Source: DASZIT01 sp963709665
GTDB lineage: Bacteria; Actinomycetota; Acidimicrobiia; Acidimicrobiales; RAAP-2
DNA: 64,000 nt
Direction: 5' to 3'
Assembly: GCA_963709665.1 (NCBI GenBank)
Contig: CAVPWU010000002.1
Location: 1-64,000 of the forward strand
Position 1 is the stretch's first letter, and every line of letters begins with the position of its first letter. Of the stretch, positions 8,312-16,392 are shown piece after piece. The position numbers and the translations under genes were made by a program. Under the pieces are notes generated by a model. The model made no database searches. It was not told the DNA's origin and worked only from the letters and a program-made list of their open reading frames with translations.

Positions 8312-9822
8312 CAGGGGCACACCGTCCGGGGCGGGGGCAGGGTCCGGTCGAGCAGGTAGGAGGCGACCCGGCGCTGCATGCAGGCGTCGCCCGCCCCGCT
8401 CAGCAGCCAGGTGTGCCCCCAGCCGTCCCAGGTGAGCTGGGACGCCGACGGGTAGTCGGCGGCCAGGTGGCGGGCGGCCACCAGCGGGGTGTTGGGGTCG
8501 CCGGTGTTGCCGATCACCAGGGTGGGCGGGGCCCCGGTGGGGTGGACGTCCTCCACCGGCCGGCTGGCGGCCGGCCACGCCACGCACCCGGCCAGGGTGT
8601 AGTTGGCCACGTACCCTCCGATCAGGGGGTCCCGGGCGGCCAGGGTGCGGGCCAGGGCCCCTGCCGCCCGCGGACCGGGGTGGGCGGGGGCGTCGTTGCA
8701 GGCGATGGCCCACTGGGGGTCGACCAGTGAGGAGCCGTCGACATCGGTGACCAGGTCGAGGGCCAGCTGGCGGAGCCCCGAGCCGTCGCCGGCCCGGGCG
8801 GCGGCCAGGGCGGTCAGGTAGCCGTCGGTGAGGGAGGGCACCGTCACCGCGAAGAGGGTGGCGGCGTCGAGGTCGCCGACGGTGACCGGCACGTCGTCCC
8901 CCGCCCCCGGGGCGGGCAGGGGACGGGCCGTCAGCGAGGCGGACAGGGCGGTGAAGGCGCCCAGCGGGTCGGCGCCCAGCGGGCACGGCGACTCGCCCCC
9001 GCAGCCGGTCAGCACGTGCACCACCGAGGCCTCGGCGGCCGGCGCCTGCTCGGCGGCCTGGACAGGCAGCGAGGCGTCGAGGTCCACCGCTCCGTCGAGC
9101 ACCATCGCCCGGAGCCGGTGGGGGAAGAGCTCGGCGTAGACGGTCCCGAGCACGGTGCCGTAGGACATGCCGTAGTAGCTGATGGTGGCCAGCCCCAACG
9201 CCTGGCGGATCCGGTCCATGTCCCGGGCGGTGGTCGTCGAGTCGAGGGACGCCGTCAGCTGGGCGTGCTCGAGGTGGCAGGCCCGGGCCATGGTGGTGAA
9301 GAAGGGGGTGGCCGGCAGCGGCTGGCCCGGCCGGGCCGGGACCGGCAGCTGGCTGGTCGCCCCCGACGTCGAGGTCCCGCAGTCGAGCCGCTCGCTGGCC
9401 CCGGTGCCCCGCGGGTCGAAGCTCACGATGTCGAACCGCTGGCGGACCTGGGCCGGGAAGGCGCCCAGCACCACGGGCAGGAGCTCCAGCCCGCTCTCGC
9501 CGGGGCCACCCGGATTGAAGAACAGGGTGCCGATCCGCCGCGAAGGGTCGAGGGCCGGGGCCCGGGTCACCGCCACCGACAGCCAGGCCCCCCGCGGGTC
9601 GTCGTAGCGGAGCGGGACCCGGACGGTGCCGCACTGGAGGGCGTGGTCGACGGTGCAGGTGGTCCAGGCCAGCGGGGCCGGCGGGGCGGGGCGGGAGGTG
9701 GCCGCCCCGGCCCCGCCGGTGGGGCCCGCCGCCGCCCACGTCGGGACCACGACGAGCAGGGCCAGGACCAGGGCAGCCCGGCTCCACCCGGAGCCGGCCG
9801 GTCGGCGAACGGGCAGGGTCAT
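8311..9822 (-). CDS. Secreted alpha/beta hydrolase, tripeptidyl aminopeptidase-like
   Basis: A 503-residue exported serine hydrolase. Residues 10-33 form a Sec-type signal peptide ending near the Ala-rich AAAGP. The fold shows the oxyanion motif FFNPGGPG, the nucleophile elbow GMSYGT, the acid in VIGNTGDPNTP and the His in DGWGHT. A Cys-rich C-terminal TAP-like domain is typical of Streptomyces tripeptidyl aminopeptidases (SlpD/E, Tap). It probably removes short peptides from the N-termini of extracellular proteins. It is the first gene of a two-gene unit with the MFS transporter. The start is the only well-placed ATG ahead of the signal peptide, although no strong ribosome-binding site precedes it. 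Confidence 0.85.
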   Translation of the reverse strand: MTLPVRRPAGSGWSRAALVLALLVVVPTWAAAGPTGGAGAATSRPAPPAPLAWTTCTVDHALQCGTVRVPLRYDDPRGAWLSVAVTRAPALDPSRRIGTLFFNPGGPGESGLELLPVVLGAFPAQVRQRFDIVSFDPRGTGASERLDCGTSTSGATSQLPVPARPGQPLPATPFFTTMARACHLEHAQLTASLDSTTTARDMDRIRQALGLATISYYGMSYGTVLGTVYAELFPHRLRAMVLDGAVDLDASLPVQAAEQAPAAEASVVHVLTGCGGESPCPLGADPLGAFTALSASLTARPLPAPGAGDDVPVTVGDLDAATLFAVTVPSLTDGYLTALAAARAGDGSGLRQLALDLVTDVDGSSLVDPQWAIACNDAPAHPGPRAAGALARTLAARDPLIGGYVANYTLAGCVAWPAASRPVEDVHPTGAPPTLVIGNTGDPNTPLVAARHLAADYPSASQLTWDGWGHTWLLSGAGDACMQRRVASYLLDRTLPPPRTVCP

Positions 9823-9954
9823 GGTCGATCGCCGGTCATGGTCGGGCGGAGGTCATGTCGGCCGACCGTAGCCGCGGACGATCGGAGGCATGAGCCGCCC
9901 GGGGATGGGTAGGACGGGGCGGTGGAGCCGACCCACGCCTCGGTGTTCGACGTT

Positions 9955-9985
9955 CCAGGAATACTTGCCTGGACAACGAAGTTGT
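9955..9985. promoter_or_regulatory. Two adjacent inverted repeats upstream of a membrane-protein gene
   Basis: CCAGG(9955-9959)-N8-CCTGG(9968-9972) is followed immediately by ACAAC(9973-9977)-GAA-GTTGT(9981-9985), ending 7 nt before the ATG at 9993. Two abutting palindromes in a short divergent intergenic region look like operator sites. The binding protein is unknown. Confidence 0.4.
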
Positions 9986-9992
9986 ACGGTTG

Positions 9993-10781
9993 ATGAGCGC
10001 TCCGCCCTTCCCTCCGGGGGCCCCCGACGTCGACGGCGTGACCCGGGCCCGGCTCGATCTCGGTCGCACCCTCGGGGTCGCCGGGGTCATCGCCTACAAC
10101 TGGTGGGTGGTGGTGCCCTTCGTGCCCGGTCTGATGCCCTCGGCCAACGGCTTCTTCTCCGACCTCGAGGCGACCGGTGGGCGCGACGCCACCTGGATGC
10201 AGCACTGCGACGTGGCGGCCGGCGTGCTGCTGGTGACCGCCTTCCTGATCCGGGGGGCAGCCGGTCGGCACGGCTACCGGCCCGAGTGGAAGTGGATGGT
10301 GGCCTTCGCGGCGGCCGGTGGCATCGGGGGGGCCTTCCCCTACGCCTGTGCCGAGGGGCTGAGCGCCACCTGCCGGCGGCTCGAGTGGCACCTGCAGCTG
10401 CCGTTCCACCACTACGTCCACGTGGTGTCCGGCATCGCCGAGTTCGTGTTCCTCACCGTGGCGGTGGTGGTGGCCGAGCGACGGACCCGTGGGGAGTCCA
10501 CCCGGGAGGCCCGCAGCTACCAGTGGCTCCTCCGGTCCCTGGTGGTGGCCTACCCCTTGCTGGGCCTGGCCTACCTGACCGACCGTCTGGGCACCCTGAT
10601 CGAGCCGGTCTTCTTCCTCATCTTCTCCACCATGGTCATCGTCCAGCTCTTCGAGCCGCTCGGTGAGCGGCCGGACGCCGACGTCGAGGGGCCCCCGGAC
10701 GGCCGGCGCCAGGTGCGTGCCCCGGTGCTCCGGCTGGCCCACCTGGCCCTGCCGGGCGGCGGCCACCGCCACGCCGACTGA
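9993..10781 (+). CDS. Multi-pass membrane protein, DUF998-like
   Basis: A 262-residue integral membrane protein with about six hydrophobic segments: near residues 25-47, 70-90, 100-120, 145-168, 185-205 and 210-225. Between helices 1 and 2 is a polar loop with MPSANGFFSDLEATGG, and a His-rich stretch (LPFHHYVHVV) precedes helix 4. Arrangement and loop resemble DUF998-type proteins; I am not certain of the family. The C-terminus is a charged cytoplasmic tail. The ATG at 9993 follows in-frame TTG at 9990, and no ribosome-binding site is visible, so a very short leader is possible. It is divergent from the peptidase gene and followed by the cold-shock gene. Function unknown. Confidence 0.65.
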   Translation: MSAPPFPPGAPDVDGVTRARLDLGRTLGVAGVIAYNWWVVVPFVPGLMPSANGFFSDLEATGGRDATWMQHCDVAAGVLLVTAFLIRGAAGRHGYRPEWKWMVAFAAAGGIGGAFPYACAEGLSATCRRLEWHLQLPFHHYVHVVSGIAEFVFLTVAVVVAERRTRGESTREARSYQWLLRSLVVAYPLLGLAYLTDRLGTLIEPVFFLIFSTMVIVQLFEPLGERPDADVEGPPDGRRQVRAPVLRLAHLALPGGGHRHAD

Positions 10782-10923
10782 GCGCCGCCGCCGCCCCGGG
10801 CCTGCCGGACCGACCCCGGGCCCGGGGTGCTCGGGCCCGGCGGAGGGCGCCTCCGGGGGGGGGTCGGGGAGGTCCGCCGACACCGATCTCGCCCGATTTC
10901 CCCGCAGCGCGCGCGGATGCGCC

Positions 10924-10929
10924 TAGGGT
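10924..10929 (+). promoter_or_regulatory. Candidate -10 element for cspA-like gene
   Basis: TAGGGT fits the TANNNT pattern about 97 nt before the cold-shock ATG. It would give a long 5' leader, as is usual for cold-shock genes. The 10782-11025 interval otherwise holds no reading frame I trust. No convincing -35 box is visible. Confidence 0.3.
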
Positions 10930-11025
10930 AGGGGGCGTCGTTGGCCCATTCACGCGGGTTGACGAAGGTTGGGCTTCGAAGTGGATCCCCGCTTGTACGT
11001 GCGTGAAGTTCAAGGAGTGAAAGTT

Positions 11026-11229
11026 ATGGGTGTAGGTGCAGTCAAGTGGTTCAACGCCGAAAAGGGGTTTGGTTTCATCACCCCGGACGGCGGCGGGGAT
11101 GATCTCTTCGTCCACCAGTCCGAGATCCAGATGGAGGGCTTCCGCGACCTCGCGGAGGGCCAGCGTGTGGAGTTCGAGACCAAGCAGGGCCAGAAGGGCC
11201 TTCAGGCGAGCCAGGTCCGCAAGATCTGA
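11026..11229 (+). CDS. cspA: Cold-shock protein (CspA family)
   Basis: A 67-residue single cold-shock domain that binds single-stranded RNA/DNA and acts as an RNA chaperone or transcription antiterminator. RNP1 (KGFGFI) and RNP2 (DLFVHQ) are intact, as is the N-terminal VKWFNAEKG. The C-terminus (GLQASQVRKI) is typical of the actinobacterial CspA/CspB group. The ATG at 11026 is chosen because AAGGAG sits at 11012-11017, 8 nt upstream; an upstream in-frame TTG would add 19 residues not found in the family. The leader of about 100 nt may carry cold-responsive structure, which is inference. Confidence 0.95.
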   Translation: MGVGAVKWFNAEKGFGFITPDGGGDDLFVHQSEIQMEGFRDLAEGQRVEFETKQGQKGLQASQVRKI

Positions 11230-11332
11230 GTTCCTCCGTCACGGGACACCGTCCCCGACCTCACGGTCGAGGGTCGGTGGCACCGGGACCGACAGGGCCG
11301 TCGCACCGGGAGACCGGAGCGGCGGCTTTTGT

Positions 11333-11367
11333 CGTTCCCGGGAAGCGTCGTACCGTCCCCGGGAACG
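11333..11367. terminator. Hairpin between convergent genes
   Basis: A perfect 10-bp inverted repeat, CGTTCCCGGG at 11333-11342 and CCCGGGAACG at 11358-11367 with a 15-nt loop, lies between the convergent cold-shock and membrane-protein genes. There is no U-run on either strand, so it may be a GC-rich actinobacterial terminator or an RNA-stabilising hairpin. A smaller stem (CCGACC/GGTCGG, 11255-11277) lies closer to the cspA stop. Confidence 0.45.
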
Positions 11368-11394
11368 TCGTGCCGGCGGGGGGCGGTCCGGTGC

Positions 11395-11862
11395 TCAGGC
11401 GGTCCGGGTCGGTGAGGCCGACCGGCGGCTGGTGACCGCCGCCGCCACCAGCACCACGAAGGCCGCTGCTTCCACCATCAGGGAGGTGACGGCATAGGGG
11501 GCGTGGAAGCTGTCGGTGAAGCCGAACAGCCCCACCTCCACCGACAGCACCAGGCCGCCCAGGGTGCCGGCCACGAACAGGGCGCCGGCCGCCGCCACCC
11601 AGGGGTGGCGGGTGACCGCCACCGCCACCGCCACCGCCAGGCCGGCGATCCCCTGCAGCAGGAAGAGCGGCCCGATGGTCGGGATGTGCCGGTAGCCGGT
11701 CGACCAGAGGTGGAGGTGGATCAACGCCGACAACGCCACCAGCACGGCCCCCGCCCAGAACAGCAGGCTGTGGGCCAGGTCGGGCGCCACGACCAGGCGT
11801 CGGAGGTTCCCGGATCGGGTGGAACCTCCGGTGGGCACCGCACGGCCGGCCGGTTGCGTCAT
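11395..11862 (-). CDS. Small four-helix membrane protein
   Basis: A 155-residue membrane protein with four hydrophobic segments, near residues 32-50, 63-85, 90-112 and 125-147. Helix 1 carries LSALIHLHLW and is followed by GYRHIPTIGPLF, a His/Trp-containing loop seen in several uncharacterised actinobacterial four-helix proteins. The ATG at 11862 was chosen as the first start ahead of the helices. It stands alone on the minus strand, 65 nt after the GH43 stop, and could be co-transcribed with that gene. I do not recognise a family with a known function. Confidence 0.65.
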   Translation of the reverse strand: MTQPAGRAVPTGGSTRSGNLRRLVVAPDLAHSLLFWAGAVLVALSALIHLHLWSTGYRHIPTIGPLFLLQGIAGLAVAVAVAVTRHPWVAAAGALFVAGTLGGLVLSVEVGLFGFTDSFHAPYAVTSLMVEAAAFVVLVAAAVTSRRSASPTRTA

Positions 11863-11927
11863 GCCCGTTCTTCGGCACCCGGGATGCCGATGGATGTCGG
11901 GGCGGACGACCCGGTCGGAGGCCGAGG

Positions 11928-13250
11928 TCAGGAACCGGCCACCGCCGGCACCCCGTCGGCGAGGGAGAGCCGCCGGATGAAGAGCACGCGACTGTGCGGG
12001 TAGCCGACCTGGCCGGGGAGCCAGGCGTGGAAGGCCATCCACAGGTCGCCCTGGGCATCGGCGAACACCGTCTCGCCGCCCGGGCCGGAGAACGACGGCT
12101 GGGAGGCCAGGATCGGGGCCGCCGCCGAGGCCGGGCACGGGCCGAGGGGCCCGGCGCAGGCCACCACCCCCACCGCATAGTCGGCGGTGGTCCAGTCGTT
12201 GCCCGAGAAGAACAGCTCGTACTGGCCGCCGATGTCCACCATGTCCGGACCCTCGACGATGCCGCCCTGCCAGGCGGCGTCGGCCTGGAGCAGGGGGGTG
12301 GCGGCGCCCGGGACCACCGACGTCCCGTCGGCCGTCAACGCCTGGGCCCAGATGGTCGGGGGCTGGGAGCCGCTGCCCTGGGACTTCCAGGTCAGGTACG
12401 GGGCGCCGGAGGCGTCCACGTACGGGCTGGGGTCGATGGAGCCACCGAGGTCGGTCTGGCAGACCACCGGTGCCGTCGAGCTGTCGAGGAACGGACCCTG
12501 TGGCGTGGAGGAGGTGGCGGCCGAAATGCACTGGTCGTCGGTGCCGGTGGCCACCGCCGAGTAGTAGAGGACGTAGGCGCCGCCGAGCCGGAGGACCGAG
12601 GGAGCCCAGGTCGCCCCGGGCTGGGCCCACGAGGCCACGTGGGGCAGGGCGTCGCCGACGGTGGTCCAGTGGGTCAGGTCGGAGGACTGGATGATCTGGA
12701 TGTTGCCGGCCGCCGAGTTGGTGGCGTAGCCGTAGTACTCACTGCCGACGGTGAGGATGAACGGGTCCGGGAAGTCGAACGGGTAGGCGATGCCGCCCCC
12801 GGTGTCCGCGGCGTCGAGGGCGGCACAGGCGCCCGAGGCTCCGGTCAGCGAGTTCACCGCCGCCTGGGTGTTCCCGACCGCCTCGAAGAGGGTGGCCTGC
12901 TGCACCCCCTGCAGGCAGTCGTGCAGGGTGGAGAGGTCGAGCTGCTGCAGCCCGACGTCGGCGGAGGCCCCGGACAGCTGGGTGTCGGCGCCCAGCAGCG
13001 ACTCGAAGGTGGTGGCGGCCGAGGCCTGACGGGCGTCCAGCTGCAGGGTGGCGGTCCGCCCGTTGGCGCGGACGGTGGCCAGCTCGGCGTCGTCGCCGTC
13101 CAGGGCCCGGTGGGCGGACGACAGCGAGGCGTCGGTGCGGTCGAGGGTGCCCCGCTGGTGCAGGTCGTAGGCCAGGGTGGCCACCAGCAGGGCGGCCAGG
13201 GCCACCGAGACGACGGCGAAGGGGCCCGGGCGCCGGGTGGGGCCGGTCAT
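11928..13250 (-). CDS. Membrane-anchored GH43-type glycoside hydrolase
   Basis: A 440-residue protein with an N-terminal signal anchor (residues 12-30), a region of about 130 residues predicted helical, and a C-terminal five-bladed beta-propeller of GH43 type. The propeller shows the three expected acidic residues: the base Asp in FPDPFIL, the pKa-modulating Asp in SIDPSPYVD and the acid Glu in VEGPDM. Substrates of the family include arabinans and xylans; the substrate here is unknown. The start overlaps the upstream gene by 4 nt (ATGA). The helical part, ending in a DCLQGV-like motif, resembles the C-terminal half of the upstream neighbour, suggesting duplication. It probably acts outside the membrane on envelope or environmental glycans. 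Confidence 0.8.
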   Translation of the reverse strand: MTGPTRRPGPFAVVSVALAALLVATLAYDLHQRGTLDRTDASLSSAHRALDGDDAELATVRANGRTATLQLDARQASAATTFESLLGADTQLSGASADVGLQQLDLSTLHDCLQGVQQATLFEAVGNTQAAVNSLTGASGACAALDAADTGGGIAYPFDFPDPFILTVGSEYYGYATNSAAGNIQIIQSSDLTHWTTVGDALPHVASWAQPGATWAPSVLRLGGAYVLYYSAVATGTDDQCISAATSSTPQGPFLDSSTAPVVCQTDLGGSIDPSPYVDASGAPYLTWKSQGSGSQPPTIWAQALTADGTSVVPGAATPLLQADAAWQGGIVEGPDMVDIGGQYELFFSGNDWTTADYAVGVVACAGPLGPCPASAAAPILASQPSFSGPGGETVFADAQGDLWMAFHAWLPGQVGYPHSRVLFIRRLSLADGVPAVAGS

Positions 13251-13918
13251 CCGCCGGGCTCGGCGTCCAGGCAGGTGCCACCCACGCCCTTCAGGGCGGT
13301 GAGGGCGTCGGCGACGTCGCCGAGGGAGACGGCGTTGAGCGCCTCCTGCACCCCGGTGAGGCAGGTGGAGAGGTCGGTGATGTCGACCCCCTGGGCGGAG
13401 ATGGTGGAGCGGTCGCTGGCCAGCTGCGACTCGGCGGAGGCGAGGAGCGAGGCCTCGTGGGCGAGGGTGGCGGTGACCGCGGCCCGCTGGGTGTCGGTGG
13501 TGGACAGGTCCACCTCGGCGGTCAGGAGCTGCCCGACGGCACCGCGGATGTGCGCCCGTGCCGACCCCAGGGAGTGGGTGGCGACCGCGGTCCGGGCCCG
13601 GAGGTGGACACCCCAGCCGCCGAGGGCGGCCACCACGACCAGCAGGAGGGCGACGGTGCCGATCCGCCATGCCGGGCGCCGACGGTGTCGTCGACGGACA
13701 TCGGGTCGGATGCCGGGGTCGTCGGTGGGCCGGTCGGGCGACTCGTCGTGGGGATCGGCGGTCCCGGCGGTGGCGTCCGGCGCCTGCTCGGCGTCAGGTC
13801 CGGCCGGTGGCCGCGCCGGTGGCCGCGCCGGGGCCGCTGGCCGGCCCGGGGCCTCGGGGGCCGACGGCGGCACGGCGTGGTCGGGGGTGCCGAGGGAGGA
13901 GGTCGGAGGGGGTCGCAT
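13247..13918 (-). CDS. Membrane-anchored helical protein, paralogous to the GH43 N-terminal region
   Basis: A 223-residue protein: a Pro/Ala-rich cytoplasmic tail (1-75), an Arg/His-rich stretch, one transmembrane helix (about 86-106) and an extracytoplasmic helical domain with two cysteines (CLTGVQEAL and GGTCLDAE). That domain matches the pattern before the propeller of the downstream GH43 gene (DCLQGVQQA, ASGACAAL): same spacing, a Ser/Thr/Ala-rich heptad-like helix, then the Cys motif. The two genes overlap by ATGA and probably form a complex or arose by tandem duplication; both are inference. Function unknown. No regulator or sortase signal is present. The upstream neighbour is mftF, 82 nt away on the same strand. 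Confidence 0.65.
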   Translation of the reverse strand: MRPPPTSSLGTPDHAVPPSAPEAPGRPAAPARPPARPPAGPDAEQAPDATAGTADPHDESPDRPTDDPGIRPDVRRRHRRRPAWRIGTVALLLVVVAALGGWGVHLRARTAVATHSLGSARAHIRGAVGQLLTAEVDLSTTDTQRAAVTATLAHEASLLASAESQLASDRSTISAQGVDITDLSTCLTGVQEALNAVSLGDVADALTALKGVGGTCLDAEPGG

Positions 13919-14000
13919 GGGATCGGTCAGCTGTCACTCGGCCCCGGCCCCCGCCGACACCGGGCCGCCCATGGCGTCCGGCGACCTGCCACCCCCAGTC

Positions 14001-15524
14001 TCACATCCCGTCGGCCGGTGCGCCGACCGGGCCGGCCACTCCGTCGGCCGGGGCGCCCTTCCGGCTCCTGACCAGGGACGGCCGGAGGGGGCCGGCGGTG
14101 CGGGACCGGAGGCTGCCCACCCACACCCCGGCTCCGTAGGCGGCGTCGTCGGCCACCGAGGCCACCGTCCACCGCACCGGGTCGAGGTCGGGACGTCGCT
14201 GCCACCACTCCACCGCCGGGGGCACCGCCAGCAGCACGGCCGCCGCCCACCGGAGCCGCCATCGCCACCTGCCTCCCACCCGGGCGTCCCCGGCGGCGGC
14301 CAGCCCGAGGAGCACGACCGGCGCGGCCAGGGTGGTGGCCGCCCGGCCCAGGCCGACGACGGTCCAGGCGGTGGCCTCGAAGCTCCACCGGGCCGCCTCG
14401 GCGGGGGGGACGCCGAGGGGCCGGACGGTCCGGGCCAGGCGGAGGCCGGACCCGGCGGTGAGGGCGGCGGCCAGCACCGGATGGCCGGACAGCCACGCCA
14501 CGGCGCCGGCCGCCGGCCAGGGTCGCAGCTCCACCGGTGCCAGGCGCCCCGGATGCCGTCGGGCCAGCGGACCGGCGGAGGTCCCGTAGCGGAACCGGCG
14601 TCGCCACACCGCCGACCACGAGGTGGGTTCGTGGTGGCCGACCTCGACGGCCGGGTGGTACCGGACCCGCCAGCCGGCGCCGGCCAGTCGCCAGACCAGA
14701 TCGACGTCCTCGCCGACCCGGAGCTCGGGGTCGAAGGGGGCCGGTCCCACCAGGGCCCGCCGCCGGACCACCAGGGCGGCGGTCGGCACGTACCGCACCG
14801 ACCGGTCGGGGCCCACCAGGCCGGGGTCGGGCCCGAGGTCGAGGGGGGAGCGGCGTTCGAGGTACCGGGCCAGGGCCGTGCGCCGGACCCCCGCCGGCCG
14901 GACCCCCGCCGGCCGGACCCCCACCGGCCGGATCCGCGGCGCCACCGCCCCCACCTCCGGGTCGTCGAACAGTCCGACCAGGTCGTCGAACCATCCGGCC
15001 CGGGCCAGGCAGTCACTGTCCACGAACGCCACCAGTTCGGTGGTCACCAGCGCCGCCCCCTGGTTGCGGGCGGCCGACGGCCCGCCGCTGACCGGACGTC
15101 GCACCAGGCGGGCACCGTGGCGCCGACAGACCGCTTCCACCGCCCCGGGGTCCGACGACCCGTCGTCGACCACCAGCACCTGCCGGCCGCCCAGGCCCCC
15201 CAGGGCGCGGTCGAGGAGGGCGCTCCGGTCCCGCACCGGCACCACCACCGTCACCCTGCCGGCATCCGCCGGGGTGCCCGCCCGTGGGACCGGGTGGGCC
15301 ATGCCGGCCTCCACCAGTCGGCGGCCCAGCTGACGGGCGGCCTCCGACGTCGGGGCGCCCGCCAGGAGGGCGTCGATGGACGCCCGGCCGTCGGCGGTGA
15401 GGCGCAGGAGCCGTCCGGGCCGGCCTCCGGCCAGGAGGGTGCCGCCGACCATTCGCCGCACCGACCGGTCGAGCACCAGCCGGGTGCCGGCCGGGAGCGC
15501 CGACCCGGGTGGCGGGGAGGTCAC
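14001..15524 (-). CDS. mftF: Mycofactocin glycosyltransferase MftF
   Basis: A 507-residue GT2-family enzyme which, in mycobacteria, adds glucose units to premycofactocin. The N-terminal ~85 residues are a small domain typical of MftF. The GT-A core begins at VTVVVPVRD, with LVVDDGSSD (nucleotide-sugar binding), SAARNQGA, and the metal-binding D-S-D in VAFVDSDC; RVGEDVDLVWR holds the ED acceptor-site motif. Hydrophobic helices in the last 200 residues suggest membrane association. It is the last mycofactocin gene, 31 nt after the SDR. A 15-bp tandem repeat (14885-14929) inserts a repeated GVRPA after the D-S-D region. Family assignment is firm from domain layout and position. Confidence 0.9.
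   Translation of the reverse strand: MTSPPPGSALPAGTRLVLDRSVRRMVGGTLLAGGRPGRLLRLTADGRASIDALLAGAPTSEAARQLGRRLVEAGMAHPVPRAGTPADAGRVTVVVPVRDRSALLDRALGGLGGRQVLVVDDGSSDPGAVEAVCRRHGARLVRRPVSGGPSAARNQGAALVTTELVAFVDSDCLARAGWFDDLVGLFDDPEVGAVAPRIRPVGVRPAGVRPAGVRRTALARYLERRSPLDLGPDPGLVGPDRSVRYVPTAALVVRRRALVGPAPFDPELRVGEDVDLVWRLAGAGWRVRYHPAVEVGHHEPTSWSAVWRRRFRYGTSAGPLARRHPGRLAPVELRPWPAAGAVAWLSGHPVLAAALTAGSGLRLARTVRPLGVPPAEAARWSFEATAWTVVGLGRAATTLAAPVVLLGLAAAGDARVGGRWRWRLRWAAAVLLAVPPAVEWWQRRPDLDPVRWTVASVADDAAYGAGVWVGSLRSRTAGPLRPSLVRSRKGAPADGVAGPVGAPADGM
14885..14929 (+). repeat. Three-copy 15-bp tandem repeat inside mftF
   Basis: The unit GGACCCCCGCCGGCC occurs at 14885-14899 and 14900-14914, with a one-base variant at 14915-14929. 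It stays in frame with mftF and encodes repeated V-R-P-A-G. It may vary in copy number between strains. Confidence 0.85.
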
Positions 15525-15555
15525 CGTCGGTTGCGGACGGCGGCGGGGGCGCCGG

Positions 15556-16350
15556 TCACAGCGAGAGGCCCCCGTCCACCGGCACCACCGCGCCGGTCAC
15601 CCCGCTGCTGGCCGGTCCGGCCAGCCAGACCAGGGCGGCCGCCACCTCCTCGGGGGCCAGCAGCCGCTGCACCGGCTGCTGGGCGGCGAAGGCCTCCCGG
15701 TGGTCGAGCCGGTAGAGCCGGGCGCTCTCGTCGAGCATGGCCGTCGCCGTGGAGCCGGGGCTCACCCCGTTGGCGGAGATGCCGGTGCCGGCCAGATCCA
15801 CCGCCAGGCCCCGGATCAACCCGGCCACCCCGGCCTTGGCGGCGCTGTAGGCGGCCAGGCCCGGGAGCCCCTGGGTGGCGGCGGCCGACGCCACGGCGAT
15901 GAAGCGCCCGTCGCGGGGTGGCGGTCTCCGCAGGAGGGCGGGGATCCCCAGCTGGGCGGCGAGGATGGGCCCGCCCAGGTCGACATCGAGCACCGCCCGG
16001 AGCTGGTCCTCGGGCATCTCCCACAGCGGGACGCCGCCGGCGATCACCCCGGCGACCGCGATGACGGCGTCGACACCGCCGTAGCGCGCCTCGGCGTCGA
16101 CCACCGCCGCCTCCATGCCCACCGGGTCGGTGGCGTCGGCCAGGTGGGCGGCCGCCGTTCCCGGCCCGGCCCGGACCGCCCGGGCCACCACCGACCGGAG
16201 CTCCTCCTCGCTCCCCATGGCGTAGGGGACCCGGCGGTCGTCGTCCCCGCGGTCGACGGCCAGCACCGACCACCCCTCGGCCACCAGGCCGGCCACCGTG
16301 GCCGCCCCGATCCCGCGTGCCGCCCCGGTCACCAGCGCCACCCGGCTCAT
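15556..16350 (-). CDS. Mycofactocin-associated SDR oxidoreductase
   Basis: A 264-residue short-chain dehydrogenase. The Rossmann motif is TGAARGIG, the catalytic Ser is in IAVASAAA, and the Tyr-Lys pair is in YSAAKAG; the C-terminal PVDGGLSL is typical of the fold. SDRs inside mycofactocin loci belong to subfamilies with a tightly held nicotinamide thought to be re-oxidised by mycofactocin. This one has a shorter loop after the cofactor strand than the other SDR in the cluster. It lies between mftE (42 nt upstream) and mftF, in the same operon. The alcohol or carbonyl substrate cannot be told from sequence. Confidence 0.85.
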   Translation of the reverse strand: MSRVALVTGAARGIGAATVAGLVAEGWSVLAVDRGDDDRRVPYAMGSEEELRSVVARAVRAGPGTAAAHLADATDPVGMEAAVVDAEARYGGVDAVIAVAGVIAGGVPLWEMPEDQLRAVLDVDLGGPILAAQLGIPALLRRPPPRDGRFIAVASAAATQGLPGLAAYSAAKAGVAGLIRGLAVDLAGTGISANGVSPGSTATAMLDESARLYRLDHREAFAAQQPVQRLLAPEEVAAALVWLAGPASSGVTGAVVPVDGGLSL

Positions 16351-16392
16351 CGGTCGTCGTCCCTCGGCTCGCCGCTCATCGGTCGCCTCCTG

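Noticed and set aside
11994..15902. Very long plus-strand open frame opposite the GH43 and mftF genes
   Set aside because: It is a mirror of minus-strand genes in very GC-rich DNA; the product is Gly/Arg/Pro-rich with no domain.
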